Below are positions 51,679-64,000 of a DNA stretch of 64,000 nucleotides, one piece after another. Below the pieces are notes generated by a model. That model saw only the letters and a program-made list of their open reading frames with translations, did no database searches and was not told where the DNA came from. Positions within the stretch are counted from its first letter, which is position 1, and each line of letters begins with the position of its first letter. Made by a program: the position numbers and the translations under genes. Origin of the DNA: Hoplostethus atlanticus (taxonomy: Eukaryota; Chordata; Actinopteri; Trachichthyiformes; Trachichthyidae); assembly GCA_034670405.1 (NCBI GenBank), contig JAXDDX010000035.1, positions 739,501-803,500 on the forward strand, written 5' to 3'.

Positions 51679-54600
51679 ATGGCAGAGAGATTAACTGGAA
51701 GAACAGAGAGTAGAGAACCTAATCACGGTAATTACATGAGAGGTAAGTGAGTAAAGACTTGCAAAACTAGGTCATTATCAGAGTAGTCTTGTCCTTGAAC
51801 GTCCTTGGTATCTCACTGTCATTATGTCGCTTTTCCCAGATAATGACACTGGAGGAGGAGAACGCAGAAGAAGGACACAAAGTTGTGGGAGAGGTCGAGG
51901 TCAAAGAGAGGGGCAAGATGGATGGGGAGGGATAGAGGTGCAAGGGAGAGGTAGAGGAAGAGGAGGAGAAAGAGGGGCAGGAAGAGGAGGCAGAGGGAGA
52001 GGAGGAGGCAGAGGGAGAGGAGGAAACAGGGCGGAAGGGTCAGAGAGAGGGAGAGGCACGGGGAGAGGCAGAGGAGGAAGAGAACAAGGTATACCTGAAA
52101 GAGAGGGACTGAGACCGAGAGGGGAGATAGTGGTCGAAAGGAGAGAAGGGTATAGTGTGGACAGAAGGGGAGGTAGAGGTGGTGAGGGTAGAGGTGGTGG
52201 TGCAGGAGAAAGGCGAGAGAGGAATGAAAGGAGATCAGATTCTACAGGCGGGGGTAGGGGAATCACAGGGCCGTAGACTGGGCTACAAAACATTAGAAGA
52301 GCTCTCTGGAAAAGAGCCACCCGAGGTGGCCATCACCCTCTCGTCCAGCCCTGCCCTGCAGGCCCTCCTGAATGAGCAAGAGATGAGGCAGGACCTAGTG
52401 CAACTCATCTGCTTCGTCCTGAGTAAAGCCTTCAAGTCACGGACAGACAGGGGCACCCTACAGCACCTGGCTTGTGTGGTAAAAGACTCAGGGTTCCTCC
52501 GCACCATCCTGCCCCACTATCTGGCAGGCATGGGGTCAGAGTTCAACCCTGTCCGCAGGGAGCAGTACCCACAGCATCTGGACAGCATCCTGGCTCTTCT
52601 GTCTGAGGTAAATGTAAGGATGGATGGATGGATGGATGAATGGATTAATGAATGGATGAATGGATAGATGAATGGATGAATGAATGGATGGATGGATGGA
52701 TGGATGGATGGATGGAGGATGGATGGATGGATTAGGCAATCTGTCATTCAACTGATGAATAAATAAAACATACACAGTGAATATTTCTGTGGTAAAATGA
52801 CTGAGCAGAAAAGTATTTTCTAATAGGGGAAACAAACTCAAGGTGTCACCTGAACAGCTGAAGCTTGTTATCAAGCATTTGAACAGGTGATCAATGGCTG
52901 CTTGCTATCAGCAGTGCTAATTTGCAATCAAATCAATTGATTTGCATTTTAACTGCAGTGCAAAATAAACTAAGTTGTTTGAACACATTTTCCAATCTTG
53001 TTTGCTTGCTTATTGAGTAAATAGAACAATTAATCCTGTTGTCAGCCGTATTGTGCTCCCCTCCACTAATCATTATAGCTGTAGTTAAACTTTATGTCAT
53101 TATATGAACTACTCCCCATGACTGCTTATCAGGTGCTCAGCATCTTCCCCGCCAGCTCGGTCCAGTCAGTGTCTTTGCTGGTGGCGCTGCTCCAAGCCTC
53201 CATCAACAGCCTGAGGGCATCAGGGGTGAACGTTGGGCCTCAGATCGACGGGAAGGTGGAGAGCCTCCAGGACCTGGTCAAACACCTCCAGGAGAGGTCC
53301 AGGGAGGGGACCCTCCGCTCAGACAGGGACACCTATTCCCTCCTACCTACCGGTGGCGACAACCCAGGTAATGACCTCTGTTAGACGTCTGTATTGAAAT
53401 GCTCCTTTTAAAAGTCTACATTTTGATATCCTGATGTCCTGCCTTCCAACATTGCAAAAACAAGCTGAAAATTGATGAATTTCTGGATGGTTTTACAAAA
53501 TTGCAACAAATAGTCATAAAAGAGTCTGAATACAAATGAAACTTATCGCTCCCACGACTCCTAACTCAGGTGGGGAAGAGCAGCAGGACTTCAGGAGCAT
53601 ACCTATCTACCCAACCCCCGAGGAGTTCCACCAGGACCAGAGGCCCTTCCTTAGACCCAACCTCACCTCTCAGCGTTACACCAACACCCACACCTACCTC
53701 GATACACACTTCCGGCTGCTGAGAGAAGACTTTGTGCGGCCACTCCGCGAGGGGATCCAGCAATTGCTTTGGAACCAGCTGGAAATGGGAAATATTGACA
53801 AGCAACTGAGGAGGAAGCGCTTCGATGACATCAGAGTGTATCTGGACACGCGGCTGGTGGTGCCAAAGTGCACCAACGCAGGCCTAGCCTACATTGTTCA
53901 GTTTGACCCTGAGCCTCTAAAGGTTAGTCGGTTATGGGCCTATGGAACGGACATTTTTATATATGCAGGGGTCTTTTGCTACATGAATAACACATTTAAA
54001 TGTATAAATTAATAAATCCTATAATTCATCATACCCCCCCACCCCGTCTTTCCTACAGTTTGTGCGCTGGCAGAATTCCAAGAGGTTGCTCTACGGTTCC
54101 CTGGTCTGCCTGTCCTGTGATAACTTCGAGAGCTTCCTGTTTGCCACAGTGTCAGACCGGGACCCCGACGATTTGCAGAAGGGCCAGGTCCAGCTTATCT
54201 TTTCTGAAGAAAGCAGGCATAAGCTGGTCACATTTCAGGTAGGACATGTTGAGTTTAACAGCCTTTGTTAAGGGATAGCATGCTGGGACGTGCTTATTGG
54301 CAGTTGCTAAAGATATCGAGGTTGTGGAAAAACCTGCAGTTCCTGTGCAGCATAGATGTAGGGTAGGGGGGCTTCTGCAAGTGGGTACAGTTTTATATAA
54401 AACAAACAAACAGGAACAAAACATATTCCATCCCACAGACAGACCAGTTGTTCCTGATGGTGGAGACCACTGCCTACTTTGAGGCCTATCGTTATGTTCT
54501 GGAGGGCCTACAGGAGCAGGAGGAGGACAACCTGCCCTTTCAGAGGTAGGTGTACCTTCCTCAGCTATATGCTACTCCAATGTAATATGTTGTATGGAAC

Positions 54601-57600
54601 AGTTTGTCGGCCATCTGTCTCTTGTGACTGTAACTGAACCATCATTTTCTTTCAAAACTGCAACATGAGCGTTAACAGTACCCTTCCCCAGCATCGACAG
54701 GGAAGAAAAGTCTTGAAGTCTCCCTCTAGTGGTTGGGATAAATAAATAAAAATAAATACTACAGTGTACATTGAATATAAAAACATCTTCCATGAAAACA
54801 ATCCTCCGTTATGGATTGGAATTTCATGCAGGCTCCTGCTGCTGTTTATGGCAATTTTATTGTAGGTTTTAATTTGAAACTTCATCTATAAAAGAAAGCT
54901 TTTTTCAGATAATGAGATTAGAATGATTGACAGCATTATAATGTTGCCACCAGGAGGCGTCAGGATATTAACGAGGATCCATTTATAAAAAGTCTCTATA
55001 TCCTCATTTTACACTATTAGATAATGGATTCTAGAAGATTTCATCCTGAAAGATTTCATCCCATCTGTAACACTTCCAGGTACATAGTGGAGTGCAGCCC
55101 AGATGTGCAACCGCCAGCTTATCTGGCAGAAGCAGATACTTACGACCTGTCGTCCGTTGCTGACCCCGAGTACAAGGTCAGCATCAAGCCATTCCACAGC
55201 CTGAGGGCGGAGGCCTGGCCCAGAATGGAGGAGCTGGGGCTGGATGAGTCTCAGATGAGAGCCCTCCAGCTGGCCCTCACCAAAGAGCTGACCATCATAC
55301 AGGGACCTCCTGGCACTGGTGAGGCATTTAAAAGATCATTGTTGGATGGGTGACTTCATTCATTCATGAACATTCACCGGTTTTGTTCCAAGATGTGGTT
55401 TAGTGAATTCTGAAAACTGAAAAATCCAAAATACTGCTAAGCTTAACTAAAAAAATCTTTTTTATTAAAAACTTTTATCTAGCTTTATTTGACGTTGCCT
55501 CCATTCTCATGCCCTCAGGAAAGACCTATGTTGGCCTGAAGATTGCCCAGGCTCTGCTGACCAACCAGAACCTTTGGAACGATAGAGGCCACAATGCTCC
55601 AATGTTGGTGGTGTGTTACACTAACCATGCCCTGGATCAGTTCCTGGAAGGTAAGCGTCATTGCCAGTACAAAGAGGTCACAGAGGTTATGTCCTAAATT
55701 ATTGCCTAACTTGTACATTTGTTTACATGCTGAAGTGTTGGTATGGCTATCTGCTACGATGCTCCAGTATTGACTTTCGTTTGAAGCCTCCTGTATGCCC
55801 CTTTGATGGGACAATAACCTTTCTGCTGGATGGATGTGATGTTATGATTTCTTTATGTCTATTTCAAAGGTATCCATAGCTTTCTGCCAGACGGCATAGT
55901 GAGAGTAGGAGGCCGCAGCAACAGCGAGATCCTGAAGCAATTCGCTCTACGGCAGCTGACCCAGTCACATAACTTCAGACGCAAGCTGCCGAGTCACCTG
56001 CGCTTCGCGTACAGTGAGGTGAGCTCATATGTGACTGTTTAGCATTACCCTGAAGAAACAAGGCAAGCATTCATGCCAGCCTGACTTATTTCAGAACTCA
56101 TTTTGCACCTCACTCATGTCTGACCCTGATCTTTTCAAATGCTTCTATGAAAATGGAAATGAATATGAAAATGTTTTTTCCTGGCTCAGAAAAGGGCTTT
56201 GGTGCTATTTGTGCAGGCCAGCGAAGGGAATCATTCACCTATTGGCCCCAAATAACTCTTAAGGCTGATGTGGCTTGATCATATTGAACGGATGCAGACT
56301 GGGAATATGTACTGCAAATCCTGACCTTCTACTCTTGGGGTCTACAGAACCACCATGAAGTGCATAGCCTAGTTCTCCTGCAGCCTTTTTCTCACCATAT
56401 CGTTTCTACAACCCTCCTTCCTTATCCTCTCCAATATTGAGAGATGTATTCCAGGGTTTGGTAATAGCCATGGTGGAACACAGCAGATTGTGGGACCAAT
56501 CCCAGCTCTTCCACCTCTTCTCTTGCCTTGTTGATGAAGCTGCCCCTTTTCCCCTCTACCTTTTCCCCACTCCCAAACGTCCCCCCACAGCTGTTTTGGG
56601 TGAACCTGCTCATGTCCATCAAAACACACTCCTGAAAACCTTCTCCGCTGACTCCCCATACAAGAATGACTCATCATTTTTCTTTTTAAAGCCAAGGATA
56701 ACATATTTGGTCTTTTCTACTGAGATTCCCGGCCTACCTCTTTATCCGGTGCATCTTCTGTCTCTCTAATTATATGAGTAATGTTCCTTCCTCCTTACCA
56801 GATTGCCCCGTCATCTGCAAATGGAGATAGACTGAACCCAGCCGCCACCTCTTGAAATATATCATTTATCATGACATTTAAAAGCACTAGGCTAAAAATG
56901 CTACCTCGTGGTCTACCATTGTCAGTCTCTACTCTTTCTGAATATGATTTAAACCTGCACTATGTACCTTTCTGTAACTTAGTTGTTTGGCGGCTTCACT
57001 AGACTCAGCTTTCTGTAGCGTTAGCCGAGGCGCTAGCTCGCTCACTGCTGTTTCGGAGCTGTGTGTGTTCGGCTCGTATGTTTCGATTCGTCACTTCCTG
57101 TGCTTGGAGAAAACGTTCCCTACCCGACTCCAGAACTTCATTGGGGTGAATGGAACGAATCTACAGCGGCTCAATGAAGAAGGGGGAGGAGCCAGTCTTC
57201 TCTGTCACAACCCCGCTTCATGAACTAGACTAATGGTGTTTGTATTTTTGCATTAAAAATTATACAAAAAAAACCCAAAAACATAATACCTTCGCACTCC
57301 AGTGTCATATAGTTTAATCATTTAAACTTCCTTCCGCAACTTTTTAATGTCCAGGAAGACAGCCAACCCCATCTTCTAAAACTGGTATCCTCCTACCCTT
57401 GATAACCCCTCACATACTTCAAACAGCAGACACTCCCCCCCACTGATGTTTCAGACCCCAGTCTTCCACAGTATTTCCTCTAACACTCTCGCTTGGCTGA
57501 ATTAATTACTCCTAGGGCCACTGCTCCTAACCTTTTATACTCTACAGCTGTACTCTCTATTGGATGCTTTCTCAGAGCCATATAAGCTTTATTCCTAGCT

Positions 57601-60600
57601 CTAACTGCCTCATCATATGCTTCATTTCACCAAGGAACACTTATTCATTTTTTAGGGGTGGTTCTTCAAGACACATTGCTGAAGATTGGAGATGAGTGGA
57701 ATATCTACTGAACCCTCACCTTTGACATTTTCCAGGCCCCGTACTACACCCCAGAGCAAACGCATCCCATTTAAGCTTTATTGGAATCAAAAGGCCTTGG
57801 CCAACTCTCTTCCCTCAATATCAGGGGCTGGCCAACTCACTTGATGCTATTGCTAAATCAATGCATGAAACTCCACCTGTCCCAATGTGAAATAGTGTTC
57901 AAACATACTAACCCACATCTATCTATGAATTCCTCCACTGTTTCCCCATTTCTATCCCTGTTTCTACTGCCCCACACAGGCCTCCTCCATTACCTCTTGT
58001 AGATCATTAGTATTAAACTGCAAGCGTGGGTTGTAAAAGTTCACAATAGTCATCCTACCTTAGTCTCCCCACACCCACTGCCACATATCCCTGCCCTTAA
58101 ATGTAAATTCATATAGCGCAACCCCCTCCTGGCCTCTCAATACGATCTTTTGGCACACAGTTCTTGGTTTGTCCTCAAAACCTTCAACAAATCTTTTAAA
58201 CTAGCTATTAGGCTCCTTGCATTCCATTGCAAAATATAAAACATGATTACACTAAATATCATCACCCTGCCATCAATCCTCACTCCTGCCTGTTCTTGTC
58301 TACTTCTTCCTTGAGTCGTCTGCAACTCCTCTAGGACGAGCTGACTCCTCTGACAGCCTTTCTGCTGCATCAACCTCTTCTGGTTCTACTACTTTCTCCA
58401 GAGATTGGTGGATTGATACTGTGGTTTTGATACTTCAGTACTCACATGCTACTCATTTTGTATCGATTCCTTTTAAAAAAGTATCGATATTGAATCCAAA
58501 ATAGCAGCAATACTAGCAACTTGTTTAAATATTTAAAAAAAACACAGAAATCTTGGTTGTATGGTGACAAAATTTTGGTATGGTGACAAGATTTTGGTAT
58601 CACACATCACTACTATCTCCAGTTAGCTTGCTCGTTGGCTTGCTGCTTTCACTTCTACTGCACAGCGACAGTGGCAGAAAATCAATCACACACACACAAT
58701 CACCAACCCCACAGGTTACTCTATATACAGTAGCACACATTCTACTTTTGTTCATCCCTCAGATCATTGTATTTACTGTATGTCCTGTTTCTCAGATTTA
58801 CAGAAAGCTGCGTGACGAGGAGACGGAGATCCTGAATCAGGGTGTGAAGCTGGAGTGCAGTCTGAAGGGGGTCCTGCGAGAACACTTCCTGCAGAGTTTC
58901 ATGTCAGAGAGCCACTGGGACAGCCTGCACTCACCACCAGTGAGTCATGCCTTAATAAATAAAAAAGAAAACACTTTGGGGTAAATAGCTACTAATGCTT
59001 TTTCTAAAGTGATGACTATCTGCGGGTGAGATGAGATTGTAAGGAGATGGAAGCCAAACAATCTTGCTAGTGTAGTGTCCAAAATGTTAGCTCAATAAAG
59101 TTCCATCCCTGATGTCATGTCAAACCGTACTGTAGATTTACCATTGCATTTTCTGCATGAGTTACTGGGTCTTAAGATAGATGACAGCTGAACCAGACAG
59201 AACAGAAGGCAATGCAATCTCAAAATCACTTCATGTCTATGAAATGATTCCTAGTACCAGGGCTGCTTCGTGACCAGTGAGAAGAAGTCCTGCCTGATGA
59301 TGGAGTGGTTGGGTTTAGGTTCCACCGTGGTCCAGCAGAGGGCGACAGAGGATGCAACTAGAAATGGAGGTGAGGCTTTTGAAGGCAAATGCCATCCATT
59401 TTAATAATTTACATGTTGTGCACAAGGTCAGTTCAATATTTGTGATTCATGCCAACAAATGAAAGAAATGAAATGAAAAAATTCACCCCAAAATAAAAAA
59501 TGTCATTATCCACTCCCATTGTCGAAACTCCATCGAAGTTCTTATGACCGCCAAGCCCGCAGTGAGTTAGTCCCTGCAGTTCCATTTCAGTGCTCTCCCA
59601 AACAACATGAGTGGGTCTGCTTAGAGTTCCACAAAGAGTCAAATACAGAGTCAGGCTTTACCATCCCGATTGACCCGCAGACCGATCTGAGCTGCCTGAT
59701 CATATCGATCATATTTGATATTTCCGACCCGACATCTGGATTATATTAATAAATAATAAATAATGATAAGAATTTGGGGATAATAACTTTCCCTACAATA
59801 ATATAAGACTAGCCTAACTACCGCCTACTCACCTCCAGCTCTACTGAGAAGTGTACAGCCCATGTTGGAACGGGTCCCTCCAGCCATGGCTTGACCCAAA
59901 TTCTCTTTTTGTGTTTTTGTTTTTTTCAGTGCACATTAATGCACATTGCCTCGATGTGCGTATTAATACATATCTAGTAAGTGTACGTTCCTGTAAGATT
60001 AGAGGTCCTTCCATCAGTGATGTTTCAGAATAATCTCAGTTATATCATTAAGTGTGTGATCCTTGCCTAATTGTCTGGTGTGAGCATCGTTATGTGTGTT
60101 ATGCAATGCATTTTCAAAATTGGTTTGGATTTTACAAGTCTTCTAGTGTGTCCCCGGCTGTACCCGACAACTAGAGGCGTCAATGTTTGCCAGCACTGCT
60201 GTCCCAAAACATGAGAGGGGAAAGCACTGGCTTGAAAAACTACTAACAAAACTAGTGGGGTTGTAAAATCTAAAGTGGCAAGAATACATATATACACATA
60301 TCCATACATGTGTGCTGTGAATCTGTTTTTTTAATGATAGACAACAAATATTCCTTTATGTTTACTGTACTTGGAGAATCAAGAGTTTCTGATACTGATT
60401 CCGATTGTAAAGTTTTAGATATGGCTCCAGCTGAAGCTATGGAAGTGGAGGAAGAGGACCTGCTGGAAATCGCGGAGGAAGCAGAGCTGATCCAGGCAGA
60501 ACGAATCATTGAAGACAACTTGGGTCACAGAGGTGGCAGCGATCGCAAAAAGAAGGGGGACACGGAGGAGGCCGTCAGAGCCGTGGAAGAACTGATGCTG

Positions 60601-62507
60601 GCCATGAGCCTGGAAAACGTTGAAATACAGGCTGAGCAGAGTAACGAGGGATGGGAGGTAAGATAAAACCTCTGGAGGTTCATCAGCAGTCTGTTCATAT
60701 TTTTGTAACTCCTCTTCACCAAGCAAAATGACTGAAAATGAGAACGCACTGATCAATATTGTGCAGCACTGTGCGGTGCCTCTGGAGGAGACGATTGGTA
60801 GATTCAAGGACACATTGAATACACATAGTTGTTCCCTGGGTTTTTCACCAGCTGATCTGGGGATTTGTGCATGAGTTTACTTATCTTCTTCTCTACTCAC
60901 TAAACTATGGCCACCCCATAACGTCTAGGTAATTACAGAACATAATAGATGTAAACTCTCTGCTGCACCATTATATTTGACTTAGGATAAAACACAAAAA
61001 GAGTTTATCTAGAATTTGAATTCTGATTCAACAGTTGGTGAACTGAGCGTCTGGTTAAAATCGAGTTGTTTTACCTGTTTGTTCAGATCCAACGGAAGCA
61101 GAGGAAAAAGATGCTGTATAGAATGAGGAGAGAGCTGGGGAAGAGCTCGGCTATGACTGAAACAGAGGAGAACGCCATCGTGGATGTTTGGACCCTCCTT
61201 CTGCGAGACAGATGGAGACTCTATCGGTAGGCCTGATTCTCTTTTTTTGTGGTTTATGCTCCTCTTTTTTTTTAACTCTTACTCCTCCATCTCCCCCGTT
61301 ATTTAATCCCCGCCTTCCTTCCATTTCTCCCCGTCTTAGCTGTAACCTTTTTCCTCCTTCCTCCCTTCTGCTTTCTCCCTCACTCCCTCTCATCCCCGAA
61401 GCAACCTCAGTCTGGTAGAACTACCGTCTATTCCCAGAGTGTACAATTAAGTCAACTAATCACCAGGAAAATGTATCCCAGAGGATCTCCTCACCTCAGA
61501 GAGCCGAGATATAACTATACCTTGCTATCACCGTGGAAACAGGACCGCAAAGACTCATGTTTACATAGTCTGAATTATCATTAGAGCTAACAGAGTGATT
61601 TCCTTCCAAGAACGATATGTTTTGCTGTAATTGTTTAACTCGACGGTACTCTCAAGCAACAAAACCGCCACACTGGAATGTATGACCTATTATTGAGCCA
61701 AGTGTCGCACTGTTTGACTATTTACTTTCTGTCTGCAGGTTGTGGGTGGCGCGCTACAGGGTAGAGCTCCGTACCAAAGCCCTAGAGTCTGAAACGGCCT
61801 ATCAGAATGCAGCAGAGAGATTATCTGATGTGCGACGCCGCGAGAGTCTCTGCGTCCTCAGGGAAGCCAAGGTACAGAAAAAAGTTGGAAAATTAGCGGC
61901 GATGTAATGATTGCACTGGCAAATAGTAGTAACAGTGGTTTTAGAATGGCAGATATTTTCAGAGAAGGAAGCATTTGCAGCACCTTAATGTGTCAAAACC
62001 TTATTGGAAAACAAAATGTGCATTCATATCCATGGTGAAATATTGAGTACATTGTAAATACAAAATAATAAATTCTTCTAGTTGCAAATCCTCCAGAAGG
62101 AAGTTATTCTCAATTAATAGAACATCATTTCACATGGACACATTTGTTTTTATTGTTTATGGGTAGACTGGTTGTTTCGACAAGTTCAGATAAGGATGGC
62201 TCCACTATAGTTGATTGGTATAGTAGTAATCATAGTATTAGTAATGTTTTTAGTAATTTTTGAAATAGTCGGAGTGTGAGACTAGTATGGGGTGTGTGTG
62301 TATATATATGACTTGACAGTCGACAACCTGCTCCTTCAGGTCATCGGCATGACGACAACAGGGGCAGCCAAGTTCCGGAAGTCTCTGCAGGAAGTGCGTC
62401 CCAAGCTGGTGATCGTAGAAGAGGCTGCAGAGGTTCTGGAGGCCCACACCATCACCACATTGAGCCAAGCCTGCCAACACCTCATCCTCATAGGAGACCA
62501 TCAGCAG
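51679..62507 (+). CDS. znfx1: znfx1: NFX1-type zinc finger-containing protein 1 (5' part, continues beyond the window)
   Basis: Coding exons: 51679-51742, 51840-52607, 53133-53367, 53570-53922, 54059-54238, 54439-54545, 55080-55318, 55519-55650, 55870-56018, 58796-58939, 59255-59369, 60341-60657, 61087-61226, 61739-61871, 62340-62507. About 1080 codons; the rest lies to the right. The start has a strong Kozak context (GCCATGG). Order: an Arg/Gly-rich leader, the ZNFX1-specific region ([11 protein letters not shown], then [25 protein letters not shown]), then an SF1 UPF1-like helicase core with motif I GPPGTGKT split by an intron, Ia [15 protein letters not shown], and [16 protein letters not shown] with ILIGDHQQ. 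An acidic insert occupies exon 13. The missing half should hold motifs III-VI and the NFX1-type fingers. ZNFX1 is an interferon-induced RNA helicase linked to MAVS signalling (known). All phases agree except for a one-base offset in exon 2-3 (see findings). Confidence 0.93.
51850..52260 (+). repeat. polypurine, Arg/Gly-rich coding tract of znfx1
   Basis: The coding strand is over 90% purine across about 400 bp and encodes RGRG/GGRG-type repeats in the frame open from 51824 to 52276. RG-rich segments bind RNA and are often methylated on arginine in other proteins. The purine bias also makes the tract prone to slippage and sequencing error. Confidence 0.85.
52618..52735. repeat. (GGAT)n/(GAAT)n tetranucleotide repeat
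   Basis: Tandem GGAT and GAAT tetramers start about 10 bp inside the znfx1 intron after exon 3 (donor at 52608). Confidence 0.9.
56400..58390 (-). mobile_element. degenerate I-clade LINE in the znfx1 intron
   Basis: Read on the minus strand, parts come in LINE order. Near 58220 is [10 protein letters not shown] (start of an endonuclease domain). Near 57620 is [20 protein letters not shown] (linker before RT). Near 56930 is [15 protein letters not shown], and near 56830 FADDGAIW with the FADD form of the RT active site. Near 56700 is a KTK-like stretch. Stops and frameshifts are many, so it is inactive. It is broken by a 365 bp insertion at 56955-57319. It is antisense to znfx1, in the 2.8 kb intron between 56018 and 58796. 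Confidence 0.82.
56955..57319. mobile_element. insertion inside the I-like LINE, with 8-bp direct repeats
   Basis: The block is flanked by ATTTAAAC at 56947-56954 and 57320-57327. The LINE reading is broken on one side and resumes on the other. The ends (CTGCACTATGTACC and, inverted, GATTAAACTATATG) are at best weak inverted repeats, so the superfamily is unclear; the duplication length fits hAT. The direct repeat is AT-rich, so chance cannot be ruled out. Confidence 0.55.
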
Positions 62508-64000
62508 GTGAGATCCCTGGTCTGGCCAGGTACAACAAATGGAGCAATGTTTCTCAAGCAACAAAACCACCACGCTGGAATTTATTATTGATGAGACCCC
62601 CAACTCATGGGTCTCCATATTGTTACTTGTGCATTGGTACATTGTAATGAGCCATAGTCCTTGGAAGTTGAAGTTACTGCATTTAGGTAACGGGTTAAAA
62701 AAACTAAAAAAACCCTGTCGTAGGGGATTGTGTCTGTGTGTGTGTGTGTCTGTGTGTGTGTGTGCCTGTGCAGGCGTTTGCCTTGGAGGAAAATGGATGC
62801 TGGTCAAAAATGCATGCCATGCCATTCCCAATTCACTGGGTAGAGCAAGTAAAGTGAGGAGTGATACTCTGGACATTAGTAGACTATTACAACAACTTGC
62901 CAGTGCCTGCCAAGGACATATGGCCAGGCAGCCTGTCCTGCAATCTGCAGTATGGGATAACAACTGCCCACAATTCCTTCACACATCTCAGTATTCTGTC
63001 CCGGTATCTGTCTGTTGTATTTTTCACTTGTAATCTGTCTGCTCTTTCCCCCGTATACTAGAACCTACACACAATTACTGCTTGTTTTCCCCTGTTTACA
63101 CAGTGATTTATGCACCTATTTGACTTGCCAAACATACCTGACTTCCCTACCGTTGTACTGAAAGTCCAGCCAGCATAGGACGTGAATGTGAAATAGAGTT
63201 TGACTTGAAAATTGCTCTTAATGTAACTTGGGCATTCATCAATTGGAATTCAATGGTCATTTTCATACGTCAGTTGCATTAGATTAAAATGAAACTGACT
63301 CACCACTTTGCCTGGAGCTGGAGTTTTCTCTCTCTCTCTATCTCTCTCCCTCTCTCTCTCCCTCCCTTTCTTTCCCTCCCCTTTTCTCTCTGTTGCTCTC
63401 TCTCTCTGTTTACCACCTATTTGAAAAAAGTGGGCCCAATTTAATTGGTTGGTATGGCTACAAGTGTAGAAACACAATATACACTTCTGTCTCAACGAAA
63501 GAAGAAATAATTCAAAACAAATAAAAATCTAAGGTGTACTTTGATTTTGCTATTTAAACTACCAGGCCCTTAAATGACTGCTGGTGTGATAAAAAGGTGA
63601 AACGCAGACTAGATCATGCATTGAATGAATAAGTTTTAGTCTGTTTATTTCATTTTTAAATCCATTTGAGGCTGTTTACTTTGAACTGATCTTCCCTGAC
63701 TGTATGAACAAGTGTTCAGCGCTTTTGTTTTTCTTGAAACTAAAAACTTGAATCCGTGCATGTAATGGAGGTGGATGGATCACACTTTCAGAGTAAAATA
63801 GGCTTTGGCATTGTTGTGCTGTTCATTAATCACAGGTTTGGTGTTGAATCAAGTGGAACACAATGTTTCACATTTATACTAGAATGTGTCTTACCTCCCC
63901 CACACCCCTCCCACATACATAGTGCACAATCACACTCTGTCCTCTAGCTAAATAAGGTGCACACACACACACACGCTCACGCATAGACACACACACACAC
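62508..64000 (+). other. start of the next znfx1 intron, to the window edge
   Basis: After the exon ending GDHQQ (62507) a GTGAGA donor opens an intron. The expected next exon (LRP motif) is not in the window. The stretch holds a (GT)n run (62733-62765), a pyrimidine-rich run (63328-63410) and CA runs at the very end, but no other recognisable feature. Confidence 0.75.

Noticed and set aside
51901-52320. proline/leucine-rich open frame on the minus strand
   Set aside because: Mirror image of the polypurine znfx1 leader, which has the conserved start, splice sites and downstream homology.
59455-59760. possible DNA-transposon remnant (TTCACCCCAAAATAAAAAATG phrase)
   Set aside because: Similar phrases occur in fish MITEs, but no ends, duplication or coding trace could be defined here.
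62250-62963. 237-codon open frame on the minus strand
   Set aside because: It is antisense to znfx1 exon 62340-62507 and runs into intronic microsatellite; it resembles no protein family.

Overview
The window is vertebrate nuclear DNA, almost certainly from a teleost fish. It has long introns, GT-AG splicing, many (CA)n, (GA)n and (GATA)n microsatellites, tRNA-Lys-derived SINE remnants, hAT and mariner-type MITEs, and degenerate L2-like and I-like LINEs. Nothing bacterial, viral or CRISPR-like is present. I cannot name the species.

Four protein-coding genes were rebuilt exon by exon from splice sites, reading frame and family similarity. (1) necab3, minus strand, 31819 to 1343: 13 exons, 340 codons plus stop, a neuronal EF-hand and ABM-domain protein. 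(2) rbck1 (HOIL-1), plus strand, 32842 to 38301: 12 coding exons, 519 codons plus stop, a subunit of the linear ubiquitin ligase LUBAC. (3) tbc1d20, minus strand, 46494 to 41408: 8 exons, 397 codons plus stop, a Rab1-type GTPase-activating protein. (4) znfx1, plus strand, from about 50.0 kb past the right edge: the 5' part including UPF1-like helicase motifs I, Ia and II. necab3 and rbck1 are head to head about 1 kb apart. rbck1 and tbc1d20 are tail to tail. tbc1d20 and znfx1 diverge across a 3.5 kb spacer.

Layout: 1-1342 is the 3' flank of necab3. 1.3-31.8 kb is necab3, mostly repeat-rich intron with a mini hAT element, an L2-like LINE relic, a perfect 31-bp-stem hairpin and a roughly 248 bp pure (TC)n tract. 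31.8-32.8 kb is the shared necab3/rbck1 promoter region. 32.8-38.7 kb is rbck1. 38.7-41.4 kb is the convergent 3' region with a small mariner-like MITE. 41.4-46.5 kb is tbc1d20. 46.5-49.97 kb is a spacer with a nested 1.18 kb hAT-type element. 49.97-64 kb is the 5' part of znfx1, with an I-clade LINE relic in one intron.

Two of the genes belong to innate immunity: rbck1 (LUBAC/NF-kB signalling) and znfx1 (an interferon-induced RNA helicase). Both have a good interferon-stimulated response element just upstream. The znfx1 site is fused to an AP-1 site with the spacing of a BATF/JUN-IRF composite element. All four genes have human orthologues on chromosome 20, so the block looks like part of an ancestral linkage group. 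The main anomaly is a one-base reading-frame discrepancy in the Arg/Gly-rich leader of znfx1.
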